From contig PQWQ01000011.1 in assembly GCA_002943765.1 (NCBI GenBank), forward strand, positions 1,612,001 through 1,676,000: DNA of 64,000 nt, read 5' to 3'. The DNA comes from Psoroptes ovis. Its lineage: Eukaryota; Arthropoda; Arachnida; Sarcoptiformes; Psoroptidae. Positions 11,272 through 24,019 of the stretch are shown piece after piece (the stretch's first letter is position 1; every line of letters begins with the position of its first letter). Below the pieces are notes generated by a model that was not told the DNA's origin, did no database searches, and saw nothing but the letters and a program-made list of their open reading frames with translations. The translations under genes and the position numbers were made by a program.

Positions 11272-11948
11272 ATGAATTCATCTGGAGGTTTGTACTGTCA
11301 TCAATAATATTTTCTTATTCAAATTTTTAAATGTTTAAATGTCAATGTAAAGGTTTTAAATGTTTTTCCATTTCTTTCAATAGCATCAGTAGTTGTACCA
11401 AGAAATTTTCGTTTATTAGAAGAACTAGAACAAGGACAAAGAGGTGTTAGTGATGGAACGATTTCATGGGGTTTGGAAGATGATTCCGATATGACATTAA
11501 CACATTGGACCGGTATGATAATTGGGCCACTAAGGGTAAGCGTCGTATGATTTTTTTTGAATAACTTAATGATCATTTTTTTTCTTAACCCTTGATAATT
11601 TAGACGCCATATGAAAATCGTATTTATAGTTTAAAAGTTGAATGTGGTTCAAATTATCCGGAAGATCCACCAAATGTTCGTTTTTTGTCCAAAATTAAAA
11701 TGAATGGCGTTAATGATTCCACTGGAGCTGTATGCAAATAATAAACATCATTTATTCTATTCGAATAGAAATTGATTTATTCATTTTTCTATTTACTTCA
11801 ATATTAGGTCGATCGTCGTGCCATATCCGTATTGAATCGATGGCAACGTAATTATTCAATCAAAACAATATTGCAAGAGCTTCGACGGGCAATGACATTG
11901 AAAGAAAATTTAAAACTTAATCAACCGCCTGAAGGAACAACATTTTAA
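11272..11948 (+). CDS. UBE2V: Ubiquitin-conjugating enzyme E2 variant (UEV1/MMS2), 4 exons
   Basis: Exons 11272-11287, 11384-11535, 11604-11729 and 11808-11948 join through GT-AG introns into 144 aa (human UBE2V2 is 145). The first coding exon is only 16 nt (MNSSG plus one base). Exon 2 gives SVVVPRNFRLLEELEQGQRG and ISWGLEDDSDMTLTHWTGMI; exon 3 starts at TPYENRIYSLKVECG; exon 4 ends ELRRAMTLKENLKLNQPPEG. As in all UEVs, the active-site cysteine of true E2s is absent. UEVs pair with UBC13 to build Lys63-linked ubiquitin chains in DNA-damage tolerance and signalling. A minus-strand open frame over exon 2 (11319-11576) is a shadow. Confidence 0.95.
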
Positions 11949-13277
11949 TGAAATGAATAAAATCTCAAACAAAATATAAACCCAATAATTCAATAGATTG
12001 ATTATGTAAAACTGAATTCGACGAATTGTTCAAAGGATGATTCGTGCCCCTCTAATTTTCTTCTAAATAATTCAATCAAACTTCCATCCGAAGAAAAAAA
12101 CCAATTCAAATAATAATTATAATGATAAATAAACAAAATTAATGAATTTGTATCAAAAAATTACAAATTTTTTTCCCCATAAAATATTTATAAATTATTA
12201 TTATAAAATATAATGAAAATATATATTGTAAAATGTCAATTGTTTAAGGGTGGTGTGTGTGTGTGTGCTTCTCTATTATTTCTTTATCTCTTGTTCTTCT
12301 TCAAATGTATTTGATTTGTAAAATTTTTTTCTTCTTTTTAATCATCTTCTTTTTCTTCGATTACTTTGCATTAAATTCACACAAATGTTTTCTCTTTAAT
12401 TTCCATCGAAATAATCGTTTATTCTTCGTTTTTCTGGTGCCTAGGAATTTAAATTATACGACAACAATAACAACAACAACAGCTACAAACAGCAACAAAG
12501 ACCATTTAAAATTAATTGTAATGAATCGTTCAATCTTCTTTAAGAAAAATGTCAAATTTTCAAATTGCTTCAAACATTTAATCTTTTTCAATCAATCAAT
12601 CATTAATTTCTTTAATTTTTTTCTTATTATATGAATTTCATTTATATTTGTATTTTTATTTGTATTTCAAATCTCGCACTTTAAGAAAACATTAATAAAA
12701 AAACTTAAATCCAGAACAAATAAACAACTGATCATCAAGTCGTAATTGATCGATAATTTTTTTGAATTGATATTCATCATCATTGAAATGGAAAAATAAA
12801 ATTTGAATAAATGTTGATCTCGATTATTGTATTGGATTCAAATATGATCGAATTATCTTTGATTTATTCAAATTTGACATGAAAAGATATCGAATGAATT
12901 TGATCTAATTCTCTTGTTTTTATTCTAATTGATTTAATTGTCTTCATTTGCCTGTAATTTGACTATTTTCCCCAAGATTTATTCCAATTTTTATTTTGTA
13001 TATCGATATTGGATTTCCATTCGAAAAAAAAATTCCGAAATTTAATACAAATTCGTACGATGACTTTGTTTATGGCTTAGATTTGGGTAAAATATGGCCA
13101 AGATTATTGAATCTGATATTCCATTTAAGAAAAAATACAAGATTTTTCAATATAAATCTTGTTATATGCAAATAAACACAATTATCAATGACAATTGTCA
13201 AAAAAACAATGAATATTGATCAAAGATATCAAATATTGTTGTATTTTTGGTTTTTTTCTGGCACCGATATTAACACA
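11949..13277. other. Gene-free stretch
   Basis: AT-rich DNA downstream of UBE2V, with a CT-rich segment (about 12257-12420) that creates a hydrophobic 125-codon chance frame made of Phe/Leu/Ile runs. No splice partner or domain is visible, so no gene is called. Confidence 0.5.
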
Positions 13278-13285
13278 TATAAATA
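13278..13285 (+). promoter_or_regulatory. TATA box of the chitin-binding protein gene
   Basis: TATAAATA lies 82 bp upstream of the ATG. The same octamer sits at a similar distance before the secreted Thr-rich gene at 35 kb, which suggests strong TATA-driven promoters for the secreted proteins. This is inference from motif and spacing. Confidence 0.6.
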
Positions 13286-13366
13286 CAGTTTGATTTGATT
13301 GAAATTTTTTGACAGACGAATCAATCATTTTTTAACTGTGTGATAAACGTCAATAATCGATCAAAA

Positions 13367-14202
13367 ATGATTAAAACAATTTTCTTTTTATTATTTTCAA
13401 TCGGTTAGTTTTGAATTTAAAATGATTTAAAATTTTTCCCTAAAATTGATTGGTTTTTCCGTCTATTTAAACAGGTATGGTCAACATGTTGCCAGTTTCC
13501 GAATTGGCTGGTATGCATCAATTAGATGAAGCAATGTTTGATGAAGGCGACAACAACAATAACACGAATCATAATTATAATTTAACAATTTGTAAAAATC
13601 AAAAAGATGGCCAATTAATCAGTGATCACAATGATCGAACATTATTTTATGAATGTACTGCAAATGTTGCACATCCATTTCATTGTCCAACAGGTTTATT
13701 ATTTGATCAAACTGTAGGTATTTGTATTGTTGATCATAATCAATCGATACAACAACAACAACCACCAATCGATGATAGTATTAGTTCAACATTTGATTGT
13801 AATGGTAAAGAAAATGGTTTTTATGCCGATGATACTGATCAACAACGATTCCATCAATGTTCGAATGGAAAAGCATCGGATTTAGAATGTCCAACAAGCA
13901 CTGTATTTGATTTAAAACATAAAGCATGTACATTGTGGCCAAAAGATAATAATGTACAGCGTCCGGCACGTGATACAACAAATGAATCAACATTAACAGC
14001 ATCGATGACAACGCCAGCAGTCGCAGCGACAACTGAACAATCTTTGACGCAACGAAATCGTCGTAGTGGAGATCAACAGCCAGAACAACAAGAACAGCAG
14101 CAACAACATCATCAATTGGAAGACGTGGCAAAAGAAAAACATATTGATCTTCATGTAATCGAGACCACAACAACAACGAATTTTGATGTTTGGATTGATT
14201 GA
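13367..14202 (+). CDS. Secreted chitin-binding (peritrophin-A/CBM14) protein, 2 exons
   Basis: Exon 1 (13367-13403) encodes the start of a signal peptide, MIKTIFFLLFSIG; a 71-nt intron (13404-13474) leads to exon 2 (13475-14202). The joined protein is 254 aa. Two chitin-binding modules follow, each with four cysteines in nearly the same spacing: C52, C73, C83, C96 and C121, C141, C151, C164. Module 2 contains the aromatic GFYADD and RFHQCSNG typical of CBM14. A four-cysteine rather than six-cysteine module is the form seen in the dust-mite peritrophin-like allergen group 23. The C-terminus is Thr/Ser/Gln-rich and low complexity, probably glycosylated. Likely role: peritrophic matrix or cuticle binding outside the cell. 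Confidence 0.85.
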
Positions 14203-15200
14203 AATTCGAAATTCAAAGATATAACCCTTTGAAATCGAATTAATTCAATTGATTTTCTCTTAAATTATTCAAAATTGATTCAAACAAATTAATAAAATTC
14301 AAAATGAAACAAAATATTTATTCAAATCATCAAACTTTTTGTTTCAAACATTTTCATAAATTCTTTTTCTTCTTTGGCTACAATAAAATCAATCGAGTGT
14401 GTTTATGTGTATCAAATGCATGTTATTGATTTGATTTGTTGGTTTTAAATGATCAAGTTGATTTGAAATTGTTAAATGTAACAAAAATTCCAGCTCAATT
14501 CAATTCGTTGTCTTCAATTTATATCGTCTTGTATCCGGTACAGAGCTACAGAATTATCAAAGTTTTTATTTTGTCAAAAAAAAATTTTGATTTAAATCCA
14601 ATTTTTAAAGGCATGTGTAATGATAACAATGAATATTTACCCTCTTCAAAAAAAAAAAAAAACTAATCAAGCAAATGTGAAAAAAGTAAATTGAAATTAA
14701 AATGTATTTGTTTGTGACCATTTAATTTTGATTGATTGGATTGATTGGTGGAATTATCAATTTAATTTATTTGATTTTAATTTAGTTTCAAATTCAAATT
14801 GTCAAATGGTAAAAATGTATTAGATTATTCGGAAAGTTTTTGCCGATTATATCGTAGAAAATCAATTGAAAAATCGGCAAGAACTTTTCGGACAGCCTAA
14901 TATTTGTTTTTGTTTTTTTTAGTGGTCATGTGGTATTTTATTTCAAAGATTATAATTATTTTGAATCAAGTAATTATATAACCAAATATTTATATAATGC
15001 AATTGTTTTTTTTTTTTTTTTTTTTGTTTTTTTGTATTTTTTCAAAGGTAATAATGATAATAATATGATAGAAATCAAATGAATGAAAAACTTAAAACAA
15101 AAGAAAAGAAAAACAGAAATTAAAATTTTGAAAAATAGAAAAATGAATGAATGAATGAATTTAATGATTGATTGAATGAATGAATGAATTTTGAATGAAT
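14203..15200. other. Intergenic stretch with one palindromic MITE
   Basis: Convergent 3' flanks of the chitin-binding gene and the four-TM gene. It holds the MITE at 14820-14900, a T20+ tract at about 15006-15025 and GAATGAAT repeats at about 15147-15190. No gene seen. Confidence 0.6.
14820..14900. mobile_element. Palindromic mariner-type MITE, copy 1
   Basis: About 81 bp, nearly perfectly self-complementary, ends of the type TTAGGTTGTCCGAAAAG (here diverged) and CTTTTCGGACAGCCTAA, flanked by TA on both sides (14818-14819 and 14901-14902). The TA duplication and TTAGGT ends are those of the Tc1/mariner superfamily. The loop reads TTATATCGTAGA. Confidence 0.85.
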
Positions 15201-16190
15201 TTAAAGACGTTTAGCAAATGTAAAACCAACTGAACATAACATTAGGCCGGCAATTATATCTAAAAACTATAATTTCAAGGGAAAAATGATTGAAATTCAA
15301 ATGATTAATTCATTTATCATACGATAATCAATGCGTATTAATTAATATGAACAAATATAACATACCATAACAGCAATATTGTTACCATCTTCAGCTTCGA
15401 ATGCATTTTTCGAAAATATCGATGTATTGAAACCGACAACACCTTTACATGGCTCGCTGAATGCAATGTAAGCACCCCAAAACATGACACCGGCAACACC
15501 CAATATTACGATGATAGCCTATGATGATGGATTTTGGTTTGAAAGATTAATTTAAGGCACAAAAAAAACAAAATGATAATGATAATTTCAATAAGAAATG
15601 CAATATTTCATAAATATGATAATAATATTTAAATATCAAAATATTTTGAAAGGATTTAATGATAATAATATTAGGTTGTCCGAAAAGTTCTTGCCGATTT
15701 TTGCAATTATTTTCTACGATATAATCGACAGAAACTTTTCGGACAACCTAATTATTATTATCATTATTGCATTTTGTATTTAAATATTCAAAGCAAACAT
15801 GATAAAGTTATTTAGAAAAATATTTCATCTTGTTATAATCTGTTACTTACCAAAAAGAATATAATTTTAATATCATAAAGAACATTTGCAATGTTGAAAA
15901 ATGCCAATATAAACAATATGGCTCCAGTTATAATACCTGCTATTTGTATTGGTGATAATTTATCATAATTTTGTCCACTACCAATGCTACAATCAGCATT
16001 TTTTAATATGAAAAAACTTGCTGCTGTTGCTAACTATTAAATCATATAATTTTTGGTAAAAATGATCGACCAAACGGATAAACGGTAACAAGGGTTAAAA
16101 TAGTCGTCAAAATCATATAAAAATCAAGGGACTTACGCAAACAAAAAGGCCCAAAAAACCATAATAATTAAGATGTTTTGATGAAGGCAT
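15201..16190 (-). CDS. Small four-TM membrane protein, 4 exons, unrecognised
   Basis: Exons 16137-16190, 15851-16033, 15366-15518 and 15201-15266 join by GT-AG introns, all phase 0, into 151 aa. Exon lengths are all multiples of three and the only stop is the last codon. Hydrophobic segments lie at about 8-27, 48-69, 80-98 and 130-147, so N- and C-termini probably face the same side. Between segments 3 and 4 is a loop with SEPCKGVVGFN and DGNN; a cysteine in the first loop (NADCSIGSG) could pair with it. The topology is like MARVEL or similar tetraspan proteins, but I do not recognise a family signature. The second intron contains MITE copy 2. The C-terminus FAKRL is basic. Confidence 0.75.
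15671..15751. mobile_element. Palindromic mariner-type MITE, copy 2 (intronic)
   Basis: TTAGGTTGTCCGAAAAGTTC at the left and its inverse GAAACTTTTCGGACAACCTAA at the right, loop TTTCTACGATATAATC, TA at the left flank. It sits in the intron between exons 2 and 3 of the four-TM gene (intron 15519-15850), where it makes up about a quarter of the intron. Confidence 0.9.
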
Positions 16191-17345
16191 TTTGATTGAT
16201 TTTTGTTGATTATTTGGTTGATTATTTTCAATGAGTGAATTAATTATCAATTATTTGAGAGTAAATTTGAAAATCTAAAATAATGATAATTCGAATTCAA
16301 ACGAAAAAACAAAAATTAATGAAAATTTCTTCAGAAAATTTCTTCAAAAAATTCAAATTAAAAAACGAAATGAAACAAACAGATAAACACAAAAATTATT
16401 ATTATTTCAAATATATTAGATCTCCTCCTCACACAAAAAACACAATTGAATGAAATTAATTAAACACAACACAGAGAATTTGAAAAAAACAAGAAAAATA
16501 TAAGAATTAAAAAATAAAAATATAAGAATTAAAAAATATAAGAAGAATCAAAAAATATAAGAAGAATCTCAAATATAATGTGTGTTTGGCTGTAAAACAT
16601 TAATTTTAATTTTTGAAAAAAAATTAATAAATATCAAAGATAGTAATAATTGAATGAATGAAATGAATTAATGAATGAAATTGTAATACAAATTGTAAAT
16701 ACAAGATTTATTTATTTATTTCTTTTCAAGATTTATTTATTTTTTAAGATTTCATAGGATTTAATTCAAGATTTCTCAAGATTTCTAAGGATTTCTTGGG
16801 ATTTCTTAAGAATCAATTCGAAAATTTTTCATACATTTTCTTACTTAAGCAAGGTTTAATGTGATAAAATAAGAAGGTTGATATATGAGAATAGAAAGCT
16901 GAGAATCAAAATAAATTAAATTCAAATTCAAATTAAAATATATGTGAATTCAAATGGCGTTAAAGCAAAATAATAATTCAGGGAATTTGTCTATATTTTC
17001 ACTTGTTTATTTTTGAATAATTTTGCGTTTTTGATTTTTTTAAAAATTGAAAAATATACACAGTGAATTCATTTGATTTCAAATGCATTTATTCAATTTC
17101 AAACTTCATTTGAAGTTGGGTGGTGGTTCGTGATGTGTTGCGTTGCGTTGTGTTAATTGATAGATGTTGAATAAATGAATGTCTGTATGTTTGTATGAAT
17201 GAATAGAGTTAAATGGTTAAATGAATGGATTTTATTAATAATTTCAAACAAACAAACAAACAGCCAAAAATGAAATAAACATGTATTAAATGATGATGAT
17301 GATAAGTAGTAGCAAGAAATAATATTAAGAAATGGAAATCGTTAT

Positions 17346-17429
17346 TAATGGGTTGTCCAATAAATTCTTGCCGATTTTTTCATTATTTTCCTATGATATA
17401 ATCGGCAAAAACTTTTTGGACAACCTCAA
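17346..17429. mobile_element. Palindromic mariner-type MITE, copy 3
   Basis: GGTTGTCCAATAAATTCTTG and inverse AAAACTTTTTGGACAACCT with loop TCCTATGATATAATCGG. The ends have drifted from TTAGG/CCTAA, so this copy looks older than the others. Confidence 0.75.
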
Positions 17430-19734
17430 ATATTACAAATCAAAAAATAATTGAAATCAAATAATCAAATATCAACAACTACAAATGATGATGATGATGA
17501 TGAAATAATAATGAAAGAGTTTGTATTTGTATGTTTGTATTTGTTTATTACGAGGATTCAAAGGCTAGAAATTATGGAAATCAAATAAAATGTATGTGAA
17601 ATGCAAAATTGAAATTGAAATCAAAGCAAGTAAAAGTCAAATATATATGAAATCAAACATTAAGATTGAATATGAAATATATCTGTTTGAATGTGTTGTA
17701 TTTCTCGGAAAAACTATGTGTATAGGCTTTCAAATCATAGTTTATTTATGACATATTTATTTCAAATCTGTGATTTCACATACAATTTTAGGTGTGTTTG
17801 GCGCGCCAAATTTCAATCAAAGTCAAAAATTTTATTAATTTTCTTACTGATTCAACAATTTTCGTTGATGATTTACAACGATGATGTACAACGACGACTG
17901 CAACGACAATGACTACGATTAATAATATTAAATGATTTCGTATTTTCCAACGATGCTTTGCTTTGTTGTCGTTGTTGATTTTTAATGATGTTTGTATGGT
18001 GTGTGGATGTTGATGTTGATGATGATGGTAACAATTATTCCAAGGTTATAACTTTGTGTATATGTTTATTATTACTTGTTTGTTATTAATGTTTTTCGTT
18101 GGAAATTATTATTTTTGATTATTTTGTTTTGAATGGATGGATGGTTGGAAGATGTATTTCTGTTGAATGAACAAAGATTGAATTGAAAATGAAAATAAAT
18201 GAAATTGAAAATGAACCATTCAATCGTTGAATAACGAAAACAACATGCGTATGATTTGATGCTTCGAAGGATGATGGTGTATTCAACAAGTTTTATTTAT
18301 TTATGTGCTTTTTAGATATTCGCAACAATTCAATATAATCAACAACAAAAGTCTTACGAGAGTGTAGGAGGATGCTAATTGTTGTTGTTCGTTGTTATTC
18401 GTCTTTGATTTCTGCTGTTTATTGTGAATCGAAAATCGGATGTTTTTTTCTTCGAAAGATTTTCAAGTGAAATTTCTTATGAATTTTTAATACTTTTTCA
18501 AGTGAAATTTCTTCTGAATCAATGTACATAGACACACATACATATACATACGAACACCAGCAAAGAAACAAACAATTCTTTGTGCACAATACATGTATTT
18601 GAATCAAGTTTTTTTGTGATTTGTTGAATTGCAATTCACTTGTTTTCAAAAATTTTTGATTTGTCAAAAAATAATGAAAATATTTTTCGTCGTAGTCTTT
18701 GCCATGCATGAATGGCTTGTGTTGAAAATTATTATTTTATTAAGTATTTGTCTATAAATAGTCGAATGGAATGGAATTGAATTGAATGGAATAGAATTGA
18801 ATTGAATTGAATCGGAATGGTTGGTCGACTAGTCACTGGTCGTTTTGGCTGTATTCTGGCCAATTATTTTCTTTGACAATCAAAAACCTTTTGAAATGGT
18901 TAAAACGAAGCAAAACACAAGACAATTGAATTCTTCATAGTGTAAGGCAGCGTTTCTGACGATACATTGAATGTATATGGCAATCGTAAGCACGATATTG
19001 TTCATCAAATGGTATTTCGTTGCTGTGTGTGTGTGTGTGTGGTATATTATTGGTGATGGTATTTTCCAATGCCATAACACCATCACTATTTGTTTAGTTT
19101 TGTTTATGTTTTTTCTCGGTTGCTATCGTTATGATATGAAAATGTCATTGTCAAAACTTCAAATTGTCATTGTTTCCTGTGCATTTGCTTGTTTATGTTT
19201 ATATTTTTTCAATTATTTAAAAATCAAAACAGTAAATGCTTAGTTAGTTTAATGTGTCAATGCGACAAACTTTGAGACGACTCCAAACATTTGTGAATTT
19301 TGAATAATTTTTTTTCTTGGATGTTTTAGTTGGTTGATGATACACTACTAATGCGCAATTTCTACTTGAATTTTTGAACGAATCAAAATACTTGATGATG
19401 ATAAAGCTTCGATCAACAAGAAGAAGAAGAAGAATTAGAATTAGAATGGAATAAGAACATCGAAATGAAAGTAGAAAATATACACACGAGTATTCATTCT
19501 TATTGATTGTATAAAACTATTCAACCAAGCAAAAGCAAGCAACAATAGATTTAATGATGAATTTTGAATGAATTCAATGAACAAAAGCCGACTGTATGAG
19601 CAGATGTTCATGGCTTTTTTTTTTGATTTTTTTTTAAAGACATTTGTTCAAATACAAAGAATAATTTAGGTTTTTAGGTATTCATTTATTTTGCCAGTTG
19701 TACACATTTTGAATTTTGAAAAGCAAAGAAAATA

Positions 19735-19814
19735 TTAGGCTGTCCGAAAAGTTTTTGCCGGTTATATCGTAGACAATTATTGAAAAATCGGCAAAAACTT
19801 TACGAACAACCTAA
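19735..19814. mobile_element. Palindromic mariner-type MITE, copy 4
   Basis: TTAGGCTGTCCGAAAAG at the left and AACTTTACGAACAACCTAA at the right, TA flanks at 19733-19734 and 19815-19816, loop GGTTATATCGTAGAC. Confidence 0.85.
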
Positions 19815-20006
19815 TAATAATACATTGAATGATAACAAAATGGGAAACAAAAAACAAAAGATTCAAGGTGATATTCTTTGATATGAGAATTGAATTATGA
19901 ATGAATCAACGAATTGAAGTGAACGAAGATTTCGCACAAATTTTGTACGAAAAAAATTTTTGGGTGTTGTCAAACAATGAGAAAAATTTCACATTATAAA
20001 TATATA

Positions 20007-20089
20007 TTAGGTTGTCCGAAAAGTTCATCGCGGCTAATCACCGATAGAGTTGCTCATAAAAATCGGCTAAAACTTTCCGGACAACCTTA
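20007..20089. mobile_element. Palindromic mariner-type MITE, copy 5 (variant core)
   Basis: Same TTAGGTTGTCCGAAAAGTTC ends, but a different centre containing CTAATCACCGATAGAG and TTGCTCATAAAAATCGGC. The centre is shared with copy 7 (28875-28954), so the two form a subfamily. Confidence 0.85.
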
Positions 20090-21570
20090 GATTATGATGA
20101 TTACAAATTATCATTTTTGCCATTACTTTTCGTTTTGAACGTGATAATAATTTATAAATAAACGTATAATGAACCCTAAAATTTATTTTTGTAATTTTTA
20201 CATTTTTTTCAAATATATTTCAAATGGTCATTGACAAATACATGGGATTTTTGGCTTGTTTTATTTCAATTTGAAAAATGAGGAAACAAGCAAAAATCAT
20301 ATTTCAATTGAAATATTTTTGTATTGAACAGCTTAAAGCAGAAACAAATGTCCCAAATTGTCAATTCGACCTTAATGTAATGGAATGTATTTGATATATT
20401 TGGACACAGTTTATATTTGGACATGTATCCATGTTCCTTTAGTTTTTCCAAATATATTTTTATAAAATTGACGAAATAACGAATTAGCAAGGATTAATTA
20501 ATCAACATCAATTAAATATTCGAAAAAAAAATGTTGAAATAAATTCATTTGCATGGAAAATGGAAATTTGATAAATGCGAATCAATCATATCATTCAATA
20601 TGATGTCTTGAATCGATCATAATATAATAATTTATTCATGGATTTATGGATGATAATTGAATTTATGGATTATAAATTGAATATCAATGATGTGAGTCAT
20701 CGATGGTCATTTATCACTGAAATTGTTAATATTTCAAGTCATGATTAATCATTATTAACTAGGGATTAGCATTTGTGAATCTTTTGATCGAAGAAGAAAA
20801 AAATTGATTCCTTCAATTGAATTTCTATTTAATTAAATTCTACGAATTGATTAAGGTCGGCGAATATATTTTTATTGAATCTTCTCGTATTATTCTCATA
20901 GATAACAATCTTTATTATCCAAATTTAATTAAGAAACATTTTCCTTTTTTATTTCAAATCAAATGCTCACACACAAGCATTTCGACATTTGAATGTCAAA
21001 AATCAGCAGAAGTTTATGGATTTCATGCGTTTCAAATTGTGTTAAATTGACCTAGTTTTTTTCACTTGCACGTTTAGATACATTCAAAGCTATAGTTTTA
21101 GTTTTTTTTAGGTAATTCAATACACAAGTTTTAATCAGTGTTTCACTGAACCAGCTTTACAACGTAATCATCATCCGCAACATCATATATCATCATCAAT
21201 ATTAAATGTTTATTTTACAATTAATTTTGTATGTAGTGTGTGTAGGAGGAGGAAGTAATAGTTTTTGGCAAGCAACAGCAAACTAATAACAAATCAACTG
21301 GGGAAATTCTTTACAAATCAAATTTGATTTGTACACACACACACATACTTAGTGTTCATCGCATGAATCATTGAATCATCATTCATTGATTGATTATGAT
21401 GAGAATATCGTTTGTTTTTAATGATGTAAACGAAATTAATTACAAAATCATCCATTTCATTTGATTTTCTGCTGATTTTTTCCTTTACTCCTACAACTAA
21501 TTGTGGCTAGATCAAATAATTAATTTTCGTAAATGAATTTTTTTTTTCAATCAATCGCAATCAATTTGAC

Positions 21571-21609
21571 CATAGCTATAGCCATAGCCATAGCCATAGC
21601 CATAGCCAT
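21571..21609. repeat. CATAGC hexanucleotide tandem repeat
   Basis: About six units of CATAGC (one variant CTATAGC) in a row within non-coding DNA. Confidence 0.9.
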
Positions 21610-22030
21610 TACATTGAATCAAAGATTAACAGAAGAAATGACAATATTTCATATTTGAATTTTCAATCAAATTGAAATGATTGATTTTTCTCCATCTTGA
21701 ACGGCAGACCAAGATGAAAACAATGTAATCAAATGTTCAAGCAAAGCAAGAAAAATCATGCATTATTTCTTTTTTCGATTGAAGAAATTTCAAAGAAATC
21801 GCCACACACACACATTTGACCATAAATGGCAAGTGAAGGGCTGTTCAATATTTCAATGGCGCTTTTCGATTTCAATTTCAATTTCATTTTTCATTATTGA
21901 ATGATGATAAAATAAATAATATAAATGAAATGATAAAGTGTGTTCATTTACTATTATTAAATTGAAATTTTGCTATAAATGAATATCTTTTCTATCTTTT
22001 TTGAACATTATTCATTTGTTATAAAATATA

Positions 22031-22111
22031 TCAGGCTGTCCGATAAGTTTTTGCCGATTTTCTCATTAATTCTCTACGATATAATCGGCAAAAACTTTTC
22101 GGACAGTCTAA
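22031..22111. mobile_element. Palindromic mariner-type MITE, copy 6
   Basis: TCAGGCTGTCCGATAAGTTT at the left and CTTTTCGGACAGTCTAA at the right, loop CTCTACGATATAATCGG, TA on both sides. Confidence 0.85.
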
Positions 22112-23075
22112 TATTTTTTTCTCTTGAATTTGAATTTGACAAGGACAAATAAACACACACACTTACCATACATTCACATACAAACACACATCAAATCGAA
22201 ATGATTAATATTTTTTCTCAGCAAATTTTGAATGGATGTTTTTCAATAATTCCAATATCAATAATATCAATGATAATCAATTATTCAATTTCAATTCAAT
22301 ACAGTTTTTCCCCAATTGATTTCATTTCATACGTGTGTTTACTTGAATGTATTTACTTAGCTCTTTAACACAATTCAATTTTGATATTTCAAAGTGATCC
22401 AAAACAAGAAATATGTTTTGATATTTCGTATCAAAAACACATAATTCATATGACGCATTCATATTCAATCGAATTTTACTGATATTCATTTGGTATTATT
22501 TAAATTAGTTTTTTTTTCATTTATTTAAATACCATGGAATTTTCACCATAATCAATACATTTCTCAAATTTTTGAACGTGAATAACCTTTGATTTTATGG
22601 ATTTTTTTCTCTGGTTTTTTCCGTTTCGTGGATTCCTATGGATCACATGATAATACCAAGGGAAAAAATGGCTTAATTTTATTCATAAATTCATTCGATC
22701 AATTCTCGCTGGTTGATATTTCTTCACTGGTTGATCGATTGATCAATCGATACATGAATTCATTGAATGAATGAATGAATGAATGAATTCATTGGAAATG
22801 GCATGACACGCAAATTGTTAATTTCTGCCTTATTCACTCTCTCTTATTCACTTTGACTAAAATAATGTGATGATGATGATTATAATAATATCACGGACAT
22901 AAATTGATGATGATGATCAAAAATAAAATATAAAATTAAACTAATAATAAAGTACATTGCTTAATAAATTGCAGTATACACAGTGGAAGAGAATTCCTAC
23001 GAATAATTTTGGCCATTCAAAGCTATATTATTATCCAAAGCTATTGTTTTGCTTTTCTTATGATTTTCAAATACA

Positions 23076-23187
23076 AAGTTTCAATTCAAAGTTTTAAAAT
23101 TGAATTTCGTAATTTTACGATTCAAAATTGCATACAAAACTATGAAAATTAATTTTAAAACTTCGAAATGAAACTTGAAATCATCCT
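23076..23187. mobile_element. Diverged copy of the CAGGG-ended inverted-repeat element
   Basis: Aligns along its length with the element at 46930-47048. Shared blocks include GTTTTAAAATTGAATTTCGT (GTTTTAAAATTAAATTTCGT there) and GAAAATTAATTTTAAAACTT (GAAAATTAACTTTAAAACTT there). The terminal CAGGG is lost on the left; CCTG remains on the right. Confidence 0.65.
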
Positions 23188-24019
23188 GTATTAATAATAA
23201 ATTCATAACTATATTCATTCAAATATGCGAATCATGAATTATTGTAAATATATGAGAGATTGAATTTAATGATAATTGATATTTATGGGTAAAAAATGAA
23301 ATAAAATAAAAGCATTTCTATTTTTCCTTGCTTCAAGGTTTCAAATTTTCATTTTTTTATTATTGTTTCGGTTGCTGCTGGTGTATTACTATTCTATTCT
23401 ATCTTCATTTTCAAATAGATTGATTGCACGCAATCAAATGATGATAATAAATTTACCAACTTGTAAACCATTAAAAATATCTAAAATGATGAATAGAAAT
23501 AAATTGAAATGAAATCGAGAATCGATGAATCAAATGTGGAATCAATCGAGAAATCAATGCACGTCAATCAATCAATCAATCAATAATAACAAAAAAAAAA
23601 TTGTAAAAATATTCATAAAAAATGTCATTCCATTCCATTCCAATAAATGTCTTCAATAATAATAATGATTCATGTCTTAAATAATAATAGTAATTCATGT
23701 CTTTTATTATTATCTGTCAATTAGTTCTAGTTTTATTTTGGATCAATCTAGATCAAAATGATTTGCTGAAATGACATAATTCAAATGTTTAATAAATCAA
23801 TGGTATTTATCATCAATGGTTATTATGTAAGAGGGTTTAATCTTTAAATATTTTTTTAGTCAAAAAAAAAAACTTGATTAATCATGATTTATGATCATAT
23901 GGTATATGTGTGTGTGCGTGCAAGAGACATCTCTTGTCGATATTTAAATGAAAAGGATTTTAAAAAATTCAAGTCAATTAATCAATTTTACACAAAATAT
24001 TGATAATTTTCAAAGAATT

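Larger units (their letters stand above)
16191..24019. other. 7.8-kb region without a recognisable gene
   Basis: Contains MITE copies 3-6, a copy of a second inverted-repeat family (23076-23187), a CATAGC hexamer repeat (21571-21609), TG/CA microsatellites (about 19022-19044 and 21332-21348) and GAATGAATGAAT runs (about 22764-22790). All open frames here are short and have chance-like composition. It could be upstream regulatory DNA or a long 5' intron of a neighbouring gene, but nothing in the sequence proves that. Confidence 0.5.

Noticed and set aside
12257..12634. 125-codon plus-strand frame
   Set aside because: It is a translation of a T/CT-rich tract (Phe/Leu/Ile/Cys runs) followed by an ACA/CAA repeat; no real protein pattern.
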